This document shows positions 52,639 through 61,524 of a stretch of 64,000 bases of DNA, in pieces. The notes below the pieces were generated by a model that saw nothing but the letters and a program-made list of their open reading frames with translations, did no database searches and had not been told where the DNA came from. Numbering within the stretch: the first letter of the stretch is position 1; every line of letters begins with the position of its first letter. Made by a program: the position numbers and the translations under genes. The stretch comes from Proteus penneri (GTDB lineage Bacteria; Pseudomonadota; Gammaproteobacteria; Enterobacterales; Enterobacteriaceae), in NCBI RefSeq assembly GCF_003144535.1, contig NZ_PHFJ01000012.1:1-64000 (forward strand), in the 5' to 3' direction.

Positions 52639-53535
52639 ATGTCACGCCCTTCGTTAAAAAATGTAATTGTGTATAAAGCACAACTACCAAGTGCAGAAGC
52701 GATGTCCGATCACCTAAGTAAAATCCCATTTACTGAAGTGTTAGAGTCACATTTTTGTAGTTATGGCTACATACCAAACCCAGTCACTAATGAATTAGTT
52801 ACCCCTATTACAGACGGGTATTTGCTGACATTTCGTTTTGATCAAAAAATATTACCTAATGCCGTTATTAAAAAAGAAGTTAATGAGCGTATTAGTAAGT
52901 TAAAAGAGGATGGGATTGAATTTATTGAGCCTGATATTAAAAACACAGTCACCGCTGAATTTTTGAGAAAGGCGTTTGTAAAAACAATTACTACACTCGT
53001 TTTATATCATCCCAGCAAAGAATATTTATTAGTAGCTAGCTCTAATAAAAACATTGCCAATTCGGCTATAAGCACATTAATTAAGGCGTGTGGTTCAGTT
53101 AAAACAGAAACAATTCATATCGATGATGTATCACAAGGTCTAACTACTAGATTATTAAATACATTAAATAATGAAGAGGAAGCGGATTGTTTTGGAAAAA
53201 ATTTCTACCTAGGTCAATTTTATTTACTTGAAAGAAAAATTGATAATAAAAAAGAAATTGTAAAATATGATGCTGATTTTAACTCCATAAGAGATGTTCT
53301 TTTTGACTCTTTAAACAATCAATTTAAAATTAATTTAATTCAGTTATATACAGATGATATACAGTTTAAACTTACTAGCGACTTCCACTTCAAAGGGATT
53401 AAACCAGTAAATAAAATTGAATTTGATGATAAAGATAGAGTTTATCGCTATCGGCATGAGTGTTCACTCATCATGTTCTATATGACAATTACCATCGACT
53501 TTTTAATTGACTTATTAAAATATAAAGAAAAATAA
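52639..53535 (+). CDS. RdgC-like recombination protein
   Basis: The 298-residue protein follows the RdgC outline: KNVIVYKAQ, the early ILPNAVIKKEVNERISKLKEDG that matches the RdgC ILP..VI...L..+I..L motif, the middle TVTAEFLRKAFVKTITTLVLY, and a C-terminal region of similar length (E. coli RdgC is about 303). RdgC binds DNA ends and limits RecA, so it may protect phage DNA. The base composition is AT-rich. Confidence 0.8.
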   Translation: MSRPSLKNVIVYKAQLPSAEAMSDHLSKIPFTEVLESHFCSYGYIPNPVTNELVTPITDGYLLTFRFDQKILPNAVIKKEVNERISKLKEDGIEFIEPDIKNTVTAEFLRKAFVKTITTLVLYHPSKEYLLVASSNKNIANSAISTLIKACGSVKTETIHIDDVSQGLTTRLLNTLNNEEEADCFGKNFYLGQFYLLERKIDNKKEIVKYDADFNSIRDVLFDSLNNQFKINLIQLYTDDIQFKLTSDFHFKGIKPVNKIEFDDKDRVYRYRHECSLIMFYMTITIDFLIDLLKYKEK

Positions 53536-53615
53536 TAATTAGCCAACATCAGGGAATTTTAATCTCGATTAATTCGAGAGGGATTTTTATTACCTAAAAT
53601 TGTGTGGAGAGAATA

Positions 53616-54149
53616 ATGTCTTATATTGCAACAGCAACAAATAAACATTTCTATTATCTCGATGTACGGATCGAAGATATAGACATTCAAGATATTGCGA
53701 CAGGTTTAGCTAATGAATGTCGCTTTAATGGACAGATTGATAATTTCTATTCTGTTGCTCAGCATTCTGTATACGCAAGTTATTTAGTTGCACCTGAATT
53801 TGCTTTAGAGGCCCTGCTTCATGATGCCAGTGAAGCTTATATCAAAGACCTACCGTCACCACTTAAAAAGTTATTGCCTGAATATAAATTAATTGAATTG
53901 CGTGTGGAAAAGATGATCCGCAAAAAGTTTGGGTTACCTGAAAATATGTCTGATGAAGTCCATTTTGCAGATCTAATGATGTTAGCCACAGAAAAGCGTG
54001 ATTTAGACATTGATACAGGTAGTAACTGGTTAATGCTTGAAGGTATTCCAGCTAGCGATTTTGCTGTCAACCCGCTAACCCCTCGACAAGCAAAATCCCT
54101 ATTCTTACGCCGTTTTAATGAACTTTATAAGGAGGTTGAGAATGGCTAA
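53616..54149 (+). CDS. HD-domain nucleotidase (YfbR-like)
   Basis: About 177 residues from ATG 53616, with a GTGTGGAGAGAATA leader. HD residues are visible: [34 protein letters not shown] and a later [14 protein letters not shown]. The family includes YfbR-like 5'-deoxynucleotidases; it may adjust nucleotide pools during infection. It overlaps ssb. Confidence 0.85.
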   Translation: MSYIATATNKHFYYLDVRIEDIDIQDIATGLANECRFNGQIDNFYSVAQHSVYASYLVAPEFALEALLHDASEAYIKDLPSPLKKLLPEYKLIELRVEKMIRKKFGLPENMSDEVHFADLMMLATEKRDLDIDTGSNWLMLEGIPASDFAVNPLTPRQAKSLFLRRFNELYKEVENG

Positions 54150-54585
54150 CGGATCAGTAAACAAAGTTATTCTCATCGGCCACTTGGGGCAAGACCCTGA
54201 AATCCGCTATATGCCATCAGGTGGCGCAGTTGCAAATCTCACACTAGCCACATCGGAATCGTGGCGTGATAAACAAACCGGTGAGATGAAGGAGAAAACC
54301 GAGTGGCATCGGGTGTGCATCTTCGGCAAATTAGCAGAAATTGCAGGTGAATATCTGAGAAAAGGAAGTCAGATATACATCGAAGGTTCTCTGCAAACCA
54401 GAAAATGGCAAGACCAAAGCGGGCAAGACCGATACACAACAGAAGTAGTGGTCAATATTGGTGGAACAATGCAGATGCTAGGCGGTAATCAGGCAGGAAG
54501 CCAGAAGCCACAGCAGTCAGCACAACAACCGCAAGCCCCGAAAAATGAGCCACCGATGGATTTCTCAGATGATATCCCGTTCTGA
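54142..54585 (+). CDS. ssb: Single-stranded DNA-binding protein
   Basis: 147 residues from ATG 54142, which follows a GAGG site. The OB fold ([99 protein letters not shown]) is very close to E. coli SSB. A Gln-rich linker and acidic tip MDFSDDIPF recruit partner proteins. Phage-encoded; it coats DNA in replication and recombination. Confidence 0.95.
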   Translation: MANGSVNKVILIGHLGQDPEIRYMPSGGAVANLTLATSESWRDKQTGEMKEKTEWHRVCIFGKLAEIAGEYLRKGSQIYIEGSLQTRKWQDQSGQDRYTTEVVVNIGGTMQMLGGNQAGSQKPQQSAQQPQAPKNEPPMDFSDDIPF

Positions 54586-54674
54586 CCACCCCGCCGTTTA
54601 ACCAAAGGATATAACCATGAAAGCTACGGACAGCTTAATTTAACTCGCAGGGATGCAATGAAGAGGAATGAATA

Positions 54675-54956
54675 ATGGCAATAGTTCAATTTTATATAGC
54701 GGGTGGTAGAGGTGAAGACCCGTCAGGAATTAGTGAAGATAACCTCTATGAATTACCAGATGATCATAACTTCAGTGCTGATGATAACCTCAATTCATGC
54801 ATTGAAGCATGTGCAGAATATTATCACGATAACTGTGATGGATGGGAGGATCAGTGGCCGTTGTTATTCATGTTATGGATTGACGACCAATATCTTGGCA
54901 CGTTTGAAGTTGAGCGTGATTTTGACCCAGTGTTTTCAGCAAATAAGGTCGAGTAA
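54675..54956 (+). CDS. Phage protein of unknown function
   Basis: A 93-residue acidic protein: FYIAGGRGEDPSGISEDNLYELPDDHNFSADDNLNSCIEACAEYYHDNCDGWEDQWPLLFMLWIDDQYLGTFEVERDFDP. The W-E-D-Q-WP and acidic surface suggest a DNA mimic-like or adaptor protein; no family was recognised. Its stop overlaps the next gene's ATG (TAATG). Confidence 0.6.
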   Translation: MAIVQFYIAGGRGEDPSGISEDNLYELPDDHNFSADDNLNSCIEACAEYYHDNCDGWEDQWPLLFMLWIDDQYLGTFEVERDFDPVFSANKVE

Positions 54957-55408
54957 TGAAAGATAGAATCAAGTTTAACAATGCCATGTTAGCGGCCGTC
55001 ATGGATGATAGAAAGGTGCAGACACGTAGACCGATTGAGCCACAGCCAAAAGTGACCGAGGAAGAGTTACGCAAGCTTGGTGCATGGCAAGAAGGTTACA
55101 CACTATCAGAGCAAGTATGCGCAGCATGGCGTCATGGATTTGTTGATGTTGATTGCCCGTATGGTGAAACTGGTGACATCATCAACGTTGCAGACAAGGA
55201 CGGTAATATCAAAGGGAGAATTGAAATTACTGATGTTTGGGTTCAGCAAGTAAACGATATCAGCGAAAGTGATGCAGAAGCCGAGGGGTTTGACGGGAAA
55301 CTAAATGCACATATTTCTGACTTTGCTGCGGTATGGATTGCAATATATGGAATTGATAGCTGGGTAAATAACGAATGGGCGTGGGTTATTGAGTTTAAAA
55401 GGATTTAA
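54956..55408 (+). CDS. ASCH-like phage protein
   Basis: The 150-residue product begins KDRIKFNNAMLAAVMDDRKVQTRRPIEPQPK, a pattern in phage proteins related to the ASCH fold (I.F...M..AI..G+KTQTRR), and continues with CPYGETGDIINVAD, IEITDVWVQQVNDISESDAEAEGF and VNNEWAWVIEFKRI. RNA or modified-DNA binding is suspected for this fold (family knowledge), unproven here. Confidence 0.75.
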   Translation: MKDRIKFNNAMLAAVMDDRKVQTRRPIEPQPKVTEEELRKLGAWQEGYTLSEQVCAAWRHGFVDVDCPYGETGDIINVADKDGNIKGRIEITDVWVQQVNDISESDAEAEGFDGKLNAHISDFAAVWIAIYGIDSWVNNEWAWVIEFKRI

Positions 55409-55410
55409 TA

Positions 55411-55632
55411 ATGGATAAATCAATAAACCAATTAAATCCTAATGATGTTATTAAAATTGGTAATAACTGGTATCGAATTAGGTATTTAAGATATTGGGGA
55501 AATGAAGCATCAATAGATCTACAAAAAGAAGAGGATCTATTATCTTATTATCATGACAAGACGTGTTTAAGATTATCGATAAATAAAGATTCAAATATTA
55601 AATTTGAGGTGAAGAGTGAAACCGATACTTGA
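55411..55632 (+). CDS. Small phage protein of unknown function
   Basis: A 73-residue frame: DKSINQLNPNDVIKIGNNWYRIRYLRYWGNEASIDLQKEEDLLSYYHDKTCLRLSIN. It is short, probably all-beta at the start. It begins two bases after the preceding stop and overlaps the methyltransferase start. Not recognised. Confidence 0.5.
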   Translation: MDKSINQLNPNDVIKIGNNWYRIRYLRYWGNEASIDLQKEEDLLSYYHDKTCLRLSINKDSNIKFEVKSETDT

Positions 55633-56092
55633 TATGTGTTGTGGCTCTCGTATGTTTTATTTTGATAAACAAGATGACCGTATTTTATTTAATGATATTA
55701 GAGCTGAAGAACATATTTTATGTGACGGAAGAATTTTAAATATAACACCAGATATTATTTCTGATTTTAAAAACCTTCCATTTTCTAATAATACATTTTA
55801 CCAAGTGTTATTTGACCCACCTCATTTAATCAGGGTTGGTAAAAATAGCTGGATGTTTAAAAAATATGGTTCGTTAAATAAAGACTCATGGAGGGAAGAT
55901 TTAAGTAAAGGGTTTAGTGAAGCATTTAGAGTACTTAGACCAGGAGGAACATTGCTATTCAAATGGAATGAAACCCAAATACCAGTTAAACAAATTTTAG
56001 CGCTAACAGACCAAAAACCAACAGCAGTACAGCGTGTAGGGAAAAATGATAAGACGCACTGGATCTCTTTTCTTAAGGAGATCAGTAAATAA
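55616..56092 (+). CDS. SAM-dependent methyltransferase-like protein
   Basis: A 158-residue protein starting at GTG 55616 (GAGG site). It has the outline of a short class I methyltransferase: PILDMCCGSRMFYFDKQDDRILFNDIRAEE (motif I and acidic loop), FSNNTFYQVLFDPPHLIRVG (catalytic DPPH-type motif) and FSEAFRVLRPGGTLLFKWNE. The DPPH motif suggests adenine or cytosine N-methylation of DNA, but the substrate is not known. Confidence 0.8.
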   Translation: MKPILDMCCGSRMFYFDKQDDRILFNDIRAEEHILCDGRILNITPDIISDFKNLPFSNNTFYQVLFDPPHLIRVGKNSWMFKKYGSLNKDSWREDLSKGFSEAFRVLRPGGTLLFKWNETQIPVKQILALTDQKPTAVQRVGKNDKTHWISFLKEISK

Positions 56093-56151
56093 TTACCAAC
56101 AGCATTAACTAATATCTATTTAAACTGTGTACGGACAGTGTGGAGAGAGAT

Positions 56152-56340
56152 ATGTCAGCATTAATAAAATATATAAAAATGAAAGAAATGGTTCAATTAA
56201 CTGGCAAAAGTAAAACTACGTTATGGAGAATGTATGCAAAGAGAAAGGAGTTTCCAAAACCACAAAAAACAAAAGGCGGTACATTTTTAGGTTGGCCTGA
56301 ACATGTCTATGAAGAGTGGGTTAGAAGCGAAAAACGGTAA
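56152..56340 (+). CDS. AlpA-type regulator, putative excisionase
   Basis: About 62 residues from ATG 56152, following a GTGTGGAGAGAGA leader. It has the AlpA HTH: YIKMKEMVQLTGKSKTTLWRMYAKRKEFPKPQKTKGGTFLGWPEHVYEEWV. AlpA-type proteins act as transcription regulators or excisionases. It is the last gene before attR and only a few bases from an arm-site repeat, which supports a role in excision. The direct role is inferred. Confidence 0.8.
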   Translation: MSALIKYIKMKEMVQLTGKSKTTLWRMYAKRKEFPKPQKTKGGTFLGWPEHVYEEWVRSEKR

Positions 56341-56345
56341 TGCTA

Positions 56346-56369
56346 ACTTGACCCGTTACTTGACCCGCA
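56346..56369. repeat. Putative integrase arm-type site, right
   Basis: Identical to 18828-18851, in the same orientation; begins 6 bases after the AlpA-type stop and 35 bases before the attR core. Confidence 0.6.
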
Positions 56370-56404
56370 TCTCTCGCGGGTTTCTTTTTAAAATCGTATA
56401 ACTC

Positions 56405-56462
56405 ATTGATTTTAAATGGTACGCCCTACAGGATTCGAACCTGTGACCTACGGCTTAGAAGG
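56405..56462. repeat. attR: attR core, within argU
   Basis: A 58-bp sequence identical to attL (18654-18711). It spans the tRNA 3' half (nucleotides 32-77) and 12 downstream bases. The DNA to the right continues the tRNA 5' half. Confidence 0.95.
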
Positions 56463-56493
56463 CCGTTGCTCTATCCAACTGAGCTAAGGGCGC
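56417..56493 (-). tRNA. argU: tRNA-Arg (anticodon UCU)
   Basis: Reading the minus strand, GCGCCCTTAG ... AGGGCGTACCA folds into a 7-bp acceptor stem (with one terminal G-U), a D loop CTCAGTTGGATAGAGC, anticodon stem ACGGC/GCCGT around CTTCTAA (anticodon TCT), and a T arm CAGGTTCGAATCCTG. CCA is encoded. The sequence is like E. coli argU, also a phage integration site (DLP12) next to folD. The 3' half is supplied by the prophage. Confidence 0.97.
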
Positions 56494-56693
56494 CTAGAAG
56501 AACTTTAGACGTTAGCAAGACTACTCGACTACTCTGATAACGGATGTGAATTATACGTTCAACATTCTGAGAGTCAACGATTTTTCAACGATATCAAACT
56601 ATATGGTCAAAATATGGCAAGTATTCGACTGACAGATTGCTCTTGATCTGACAAAATAGACCAATACCGTAATTGAATAATTTGGATGTATAG

Positions 56694-57566
56694 ATGTCAG
56701 CAAGAATTATAGATGGGAAATCGATTGCGCAGACCATCAGAAGCGAAGTTGCAGAAAAAGTAAAACAACGTATTAATGCCGGAAAACGAGCGCCTGGTTT
56801 AGCGGTTATTTTAGTGGGAGATAACCCTGCATCACAGATTTATGTTGGAAGTAAACGTCGCGCTTGTGAAGAAGTCGGATTTATTTCTCGCTCTTATGAT
56901 TTACCAGATACTACCAGTGAAGCTGATTTATTAAATCTGATCGACCAACTTAATAAAGACAGTACCATTGATGGTATCCTCGTCCAACTCCCTTTACCTG
57001 CTGGAATTGATAATGTTAAGGTTTTAGAACGCATCCATCCTGATAAAGATGTCGATGGCTTTCACCCTTACAATATCGGCCGCTTATGCCAACGAGCACC
57101 TAAATTACGCCCTTGTACACCTCGTGGTATTGTCACACTGCTAGAGCGTTGTAATATTCCAATGAATGGCTTAAATGCCGTTATTATTGGCGCATCAAAT
57201 ATTGTTGGTCGCCCAATGAGTTTAGAACTATTACTTGCAGGTTGTACAACTACAGTTACCCACCGTTTTACTAAAGACCTACGTTTCCATGTTGAGCACG
57301 CGGATTTAGTCGTTGTGGCGGTAGGTAAACCTAACTTTATTCCTGGTGAGTGGATTAAACCAGGTGCAATCGTGATTGATGTCGGTATCAACCGTCTTGA
57401 AAGTGGTAAAGTTGTTGGGGATGTTGATTTTGAAGCCGCCTCTCAACGTGCGAGCTGGATCTCTCCCGTCCCTGGTGGTGTAGGTCCAATGACAGTCGCC
57501 ACACTTATTCAAAATACTTTGCAAGCATGCGAAGAATACCACGACCCTGAAACAGGAAATAATTAA
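56694..57566 (+). CDS. folD: FolD bifunctional methylene-THF dehydrogenase/cyclohydrolase
   Basis: The 290-residue enzyme converts methylenetetrahydrofolate to formyltetrahydrofolate. Motifs are [15 protein letters not shown] with the conserved lysine, [29 protein letters not shown] and the nucleotide-binding region [19 protein letters not shown], then [12 protein letters not shown]. The length is usual. It neighbours argU as in E. coli. Confidence 0.97.
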   Translation: MSARIIDGKSIAQTIRSEVAEKVKQRINAGKRAPGLAVILVGDNPASQIYVGSKRRACEEVGFISRSYDLPDTTSEADLLNLIDQLNKDSTIDGILVQLPLPAGIDNVKVLERIHPDKDVDGFHPYNIGRLCQRAPKLRPCTPRGIVTLLERCNIPMNGLNAVIIGASNIVGRPMSLELLLAGCTTTVTHRFTKDLRFHVEHADLVVVAVGKPNFIPGEWIKPGAIVIDVGINRLESGKVVGDVDFEAASQRASWISPVPGGVGPMTVATLIQNTLQACEEYHDPETGNN

Positions 57567-57569
57567 TCG

Positions 57570-57782
57570 ATGGAAACATTTCAATTAGATGGGCACGACT
57601 ATGTCGAGCTTTGTGATTTATTAAAACTTCAAGGTTGGACTGAAAGCGGAGCTTCTGCTAAAAGTGTTATTGCTGAAGGTTTAGTGAGTGTTGACGGTGA
57701 AGTTGAAACTCGTAAACGCTGTAAAATTATTGCGGGAAAAGTTGTCACCTTTGGTGAGTTTTCCGTTAGCGTCAGCAAATAA
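57570..57782 (+). CDS. ybcJ: YbcJ, small S4-like RNA-binding protein
   Basis: The 70-residue S4-like protein METFQLDGHDYVELCDLLKLQGWTESGASAKSVIAEGLVSVDGEVETRKRCKIIAGKVV has the alphaL RNA-binding pattern of S4 domains and closely resembles E. coli YbcJ. It starts three bases after folD, so they are co-transcribed. Confidence 0.93.
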   Translation: METFQLDGHDYVELCDLLKLQGWTESGASAKSVIAEGLVSVDGEVETRKRCKIIAGKVVTFGEFSVSVSK

Positions 57783-57803
57783 TCAGCAAATCAATTAATA
57801 TTG

Positions 57804-57836
57804 AAAAAGCGTCGCTATCTTAGCCTCGCTTTTTTT
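57804..57836 (+). terminator. Probable terminator after ybcJ
   Basis: AAAAAGCG and CGCTTTTT arms surround a 15-base loop, followed by further T. It lies 22 bases after ybcJ. Confidence 0.65.
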
Positions 57837-58227
57837 CTTTTTAATCCTTTTTTACCTTGAATAGACTTTTTCTTCCTCTTTTTTCTTATTTAATCATGTG
57901 AAAAAAAAGAAAATAACATAACCAATTGAATTAAAATAAAATAATAAAATTTAATTTAATATATTTAAATTTAGATCATCATTTTCAAGCTTGTCTATAG
58001 TTATAATCTTCTTTCGGTGTTCAGCAAATTGTACATTTTATAAAAAAATAGATAAAAAGAAATGCTATAAGTTATTATTTTATATATAGATAACACTTTT
58101 TAACCATTACTGTAAAACTTCAGCAACAAACCTTTTTGTTGATACTTTTATCCGTTTATTCATGTTTAAATGCATTAAAATGTGATTTAGATCTAATTTA
58201 TTTCTACTTTCATTAGGCAAAAGAACA

Positions 58228-58270
58228 TTGTTTGTACTAAATTATAGATTATAATTTGAAACGATTCAGC
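58228..58270 (+). promoter_or_regulatory. fruK promoter with Cra (FruR) operator
   Basis: -35 TTGTTT (58228-58233) and -10 TATAAT (58250-58255) are 16 bases apart. TGAAACGATTCAGC (58257-58270) closely matches the Cra consensus TGAAACGTTTCA and overlies the likely start of transcription, so Cra should repress until fructose 1-phosphate is present. Confidence 0.8.
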
Positions 58271-58340
58271 TTAATGATACTATTTTAGTTGTTATTTTAT
58301 AATATTTACATCTTTTTGCCCTTTATCTAACAGGAGATTT

Positions 58341-58430
58341 TATGCTCGGCTTACCCACTCAAGGTATCTCTGTTTTTGCTAAATTACAGCAAAAATTGAT
58401 GCCTGTTCTTTTATTTAAGGTAAGGAACTA
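58341..58430 (+). CDS. Short leader frame before fruK
   Basis: A 29-residue frame (MLGLPTQGISVFAKLQQKLM, then PVLLFKVRN) has a strong AACAGGAGA ribosome site and ends two bases before the fruK ATG. It may be a leader peptide coupling translation of fruK, or a fragment of a lost upstream fru gene. No family match was seen. Confidence 0.4.
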
Positions 58431-58432
58431 GC

Positions 58433-59374
58433 ATGAAACGCAGAGTAGCAACCATCACACTTAACCCTGCATATGATCTTGTAGGTTTAAGTGCTCCTAT
58501 TGAACTTGGTGAAGTTAATCGAGTTAAAACAGCAGGCTTCCATGCTGCGGGTAAAGGCATCAATGTGGCTAAGGTTTTAAAAAGCCTTGGCGTTGATGTT
58601 ACTGTTGGAGGCTTTTTAGGCAAAGAAAACCAAGATGGATTCCAAAAAGAGTTTAGTGACTCGGGTATCGCTAACCGTTTTCAAATGGTTGAAGGTCGTA
58701 CTCGTATTAACGTCAAACTCACAGAACCCAATGGTAAAGTGACTGACTTCAATTTTTCTGGTTTTGAAATCACTAAACAAGACTGGACTCGCTTTGTCAA
58801 CGATACGCTAAGTTGGGCGGGTCAATTTGATATGATTTGTGTCAGTGGTAGTGTTCCTCCTAGCATTGATCTCAATGATTTCACTACATGGATGACTCGC
58901 TTACGTAGTGAATGTATGTGTTTGATCTTTGACAGTAGTCGAGATGCCTTTGTCGCTGGGTTAAAAGCTGCCCCTTGGCTTGTTAAACCTAATCATCATG
59001 AATTAGAAATTTGGGCGGGTAGATCCTTACCTAAGCTTTCTGATATTGTGCAAGCGGCTGAAGCATTGCGTCAGCAAGGTATTGCCCATGTTGTCATTTC
59101 ATTAGGCGAGCAAGGTGCGATGTGGGTTAATGCGTCTGGAGCATGGATGGCGAAACCACCTAAATGTGATGTCGTAAGTACCGTCGGAGCTGGAGACTCT
59201 ATGGTTGGTGGTTTAATTTATGGTTTAATGATGCGACAAACTAGTGAACATACTTTACGTCTTGCGACTGCCGTTTCTGCGCTTGCTGTGAGCCAAACCA
59301 ATGTTGGTATTCATGATCGCGAACAATTAGCAAAAATGATGACAGAAGTAGAATTAACTCCGCTAAAATTATAA
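58433..59374 (+). CDS. fruK: 1-phosphofructokinase (FruK-like)
   Basis: The 313-residue PfkB-family kinase is close to E. coli FruK: ATITLNPAYDLVGLSAPIELGEVNRVKTAGFHAAGKGINVAKVLKSLGVDVTVGGFLG at the start, FDSSRDAFVAGLKAAPWLVKPNHHELEIWAGRSLP in the middle, and the catalytic GAGDSMVGGLIYG near residue 255. It makes fructose 1,6-bisphosphate from fructose 1-phosphate. The fruB and fruA partners are not adjacent here, unlike in E. coli. Confidence 0.93.
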   Translation: MKRRVATITLNPAYDLVGLSAPIELGEVNRVKTAGFHAAGKGINVAKVLKSLGVDVTVGGFLGKENQDGFQKEFSDSGIANRFQMVEGRTRINVKLTEPNGKVTDFNFSGFEITKQDWTRFVNDTLSWAGQFDMICVSGSVPPSIDLNDFTTWMTRLRSECMCLIFDSSRDAFVAGLKAAPWLVKPNHHELEIWAGRSLPKLSDIVQAAEALRQQGIAHVVISLGEQGAMWVNASGAWMAKPPKCDVVSTVGAGDSMVGGLIYGLMMRQTSEHTLRLATAVSALAVSQTNVGIHDREQLAKMMTEVELTPLKL

Positions 59375-59611
59375 GTAATCATACTCAGTGGTAATTTGAA
59401 TAATATTAAGTAGAATTACCAACTCTTCTATTAAATAGATTAACGCTCTACTATAAAACATCAAAAATAGAATATCTTTAATTGATTAATTATCTTTTAT
59501 TATTAAATCAAAGTTTATTTTTTCTATTTATTCGATAAACTTCACTTTAATAAAATTTAATAAAGATATTCTAAAATCAATAAAAACTTATTTCTGTTTT
59601 TAGGAGAAGTT

Positions 59612-60055
59612 ATGGAAAGGCCCATAATACTTTTATGGATCCAAGTTATTTCAGTATTATTTTTAGGTATTAGTTTATTTATATTAGTTGCAGGGGCACC
59701 GATTTATTTATTAGCAATGGCAATGGGTGGAGGCCAAACAATGCTAGCGGGACTGTTCATCATGCTGTGTCTAATTATAACGATGATCATGCAAGTAACG
59801 GCATGGATAAAACTCGCTAAAAATAGTAGAAATGCTTACTCTTTTTTAAAAATATCATGGATATGCTTATCTATTTCGCTCTTTTTTATACTTAGTATTT
59901 CGATGTCATTAACGAATATCTCAGAAATTAGCTTTGTTGTTTTTTCTATTATCGTGCTCTTAACACATCGACTCTTTTTCTCTGAAAATGTAATTGCTTA
60001 TTTTGAATATAAACAAAAAGATAGCAAAAGAAAAACCAGTATTATGAGTCAATGA
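59612..60055 (+). CDS. Small integral membrane protein of unknown function
   Basis: The 147-residue protein has four hydrophobic segments (about 7-34, 44-66, 78-97 and 103-121) with a basic C-terminal tail. TTTTTAGGAG supplies a ribosome site before ATG 59612. It stands alone between fruK and the convergent cysS and was not recognised. Confidence 0.65.
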   Translation: MERPIILLWIQVISVLFLGISLFILVAGAPIYLLAMAMGGGQTMLAGLFIMLCLIITMIMQVTAWIKLAKNSRNAYSFLKISWICLSISLFFILSISMSLTNISEISFVVFSIIVLLTHRLFFSENVIAYFEYKQKDSKRKTSIMSQ

Positions 60056-60072
60056 ATTAATCATCAGACAAA

Positions 60073-60104
60073 AAAATATCGGATATTTAATATCCGATAT
60101 TTTT
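60073..60104. terminator. Bidirectional terminator between converging genes
   Basis: The near-perfect inverted repeat AAAATATCGGATATT/AATATCCGATATTTT with A and T tracts on its ends sits between the membrane-protein gene (+) and cysS (-). Confidence 0.85.
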
Positions 60105-60132
60105 ATATTAAACGCGAAACTCAATTATCGTA

Positions 60133-61524
60133 TTAATTATTACGACGCCAAACAGTTCCTTGAGGACCATCTTCTAAAACAATCCCCATCGCTGTTAATG
60201 CGTCACGAGCAACATCAGCCGCTGCCCAATCTTTATTTTTACGAGCATCGTTACGCTGTTGAATTAATAATTCAATTTTTTCAACTTCACTGGCATCATC
60301 TGCTTTAGCACCACTTTGTAAGAAATGCTCAGGCTCTTGCTCTAATAAACCTAATACTTTAGCAAGTTTACGTAATACTGCGGCTAAACCATTCGCTGCA
60401 TTCATATCAACCGCTTTTAGACGATTGACCTCACGCGCTAAATCAAACAAAACGGAATAAGCTTCAGGTGTATTGAAATCATCGTTCATTGCGTCAATAA
60501 ATTGTGCTTCAAACGCTTCGCCCCCCACCGGTTGTGCATTTTCATCTGTGCCACGTAATGAAGTATATAGGCGTTCTAATGCAGTACGAGCCTGTTTTAA
60601 GTTTTCTTCAGTGTAATTAAGTTGACTACGATAATGGCCTGATAATAAGAAATAACGCACTGTTTCAGCATCGTAATAAGCCAATACATCACGAATAGTA
60701 AAAAAGTTATTCAGTGACTTAGACATTTTTTCTTTGTCTACCATCACCATACCAGAGTGCATCCAGTAATTAACGTAAGGGCCATCATGGGCACAAGTTG
60801 ATTGCGCTATTTCATTTTCATGATGAGGGAACATTAAGTCTGAACCACCGCCATGAATATCAAAATGATGTCCTAACTCTTTACTATTCATCGCAGAACA
60901 TTCGATATGCCAACCAGGGCGACCTTTTCCCCATGGCGACTCCCAGCTTGGCTCACCCGGTTTAGACATTTTCCATAAGACGAAATCCATTGGATTGCGT
61001 TTAACGTTAGCCACCTCAACTCGAGCCCCCGCTTGTAGTTGCTCTAAATCTTGACGAGAAAGTAAGCCATAATCAGGATCGGTATCAATCGCAAACATCA
61101 CATCACCATTATCGGCAACGTAAGCATGTCCACGTTTAATTAGCGCTTCTGTTAATTCAATAATTTCAGCAATATGGTGTGTTGCTCGTGGCTCTGAATC
61201 AGGACGAGCAATATTTAATGCATCAAAATCTTTGTGCATTTCAGCTAACATACGCGTAGTTAATTGCTCACATGTTTCATTATTTTCAATCGCACGTTTG
61301 ATGATTTTATCATCTACATCCGTTACGTTACGAACATAGTTAACATCATATCCTAAGTAACGTAGATAACGGGTTATGGCATCAAAAGCCACAAATGTAC
61401 GTCCATGGCCAATATGGCATAAGTCATAAATAGTGATGCCACACACGTACATACCTATTTTTCCTGCATGGATAGGTTTAAATTCTTCTTTTTGGCGAGT
61501 GAGAGTATTAAAAATCTTTAGCAT
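60133..61524 (-). CDS. cysS: Cysteinyl-tRNA synthetase
   Basis: The 463-residue class I synthetase attaches cysteine to tRNA-Cys. HIGH motif is in [15 protein letters not shown] (about 28-42), KMSKS in [13 protein letters not shown] (about 265-275), and the zinc ligands occur in [14 protein letters not shown] and FPHHENE. The N-terminal [17 protein letters not shown] is standard. It is convergent with the preceding gene and divergent from ppiB. Confidence 0.98.
   Translation of the reverse strand: MLKIFNTLTRQKEEFKPIHAGKIGMYVCGITIYDLCHIGHGRTFVAFDAITRYLRYLGYDVNYVRNVTDVDDKIIKRAIENNETCEQLTTRMLAEMHKDFDALNIARPDSEPRATHHIAEIIELTEALIKRGHAYVADNGDVMFAIDTDPDYGLLSRQDLEQLQAGARVEVANVKRNPMDFVLWKMSKPGEPSWESPWGKGRPGWHIECSAMNSKELGHHFDIHGGGSDLMFPHHENEIAQSTCAHDGPYVNYWMHSGMVMVDKEKMSKSLNNFFTIRDVLAYYDAETVRYFLLSGHYRSQLNYTEENLKQARTALERLYTSLRGTDENAQPVGGEAFEAQFIDAMNDDFNTPEAYSVLFDLAREVNRLKAVDMNAANGLAAVLRKLAKVLGLLEQEPEHFLQSGAKADDASEVEKIELLIQQRNDARKNKDWAAADVARDALTAMGIVLEDGPQGTVWRRNN

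Larger units (their letters stand above)
18654..56462. mobile_element. Lambdoid siphophage prophage integrated in argU
   Basis: The element is bounded by a 58-bp perfect direct repeat that covers the 3' half of tRNA-Arg(UCU). Unit length is about 37.75 kb. It carries, from left to right, a P4-type integrase, tail, head, packaging, lysis, late-control, replication, immunity and early recombination genes, and an AlpA-like gene next to attR. The right copy restores a full tRNA, so the phage supplies the replacement 3' end. Head genes are HK97-type and tail genes lambda-type. All modules needed for a siphovirus look present. Two genes (20710-21124 and 45184-45734) show homopolymer frameshifts, so function is unproven. 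Confidence 0.95.
57837..58430. other. Long leader region upstream of fruK
   Basis: An AT-rich stretch of about 600 bases without a substantial gene. It holds a CRP-like half site (TGTGATTTAGATCTAA, 58181-58196), the fruK promoter and Cra operator, and a short frame at 58341-58430. Confidence 0.6.

Noticed and set aside
54617-54650. Start-like MKATDSLI frame after ssb
   Set aside because: Eight codons only; probably a remnant or spacer.
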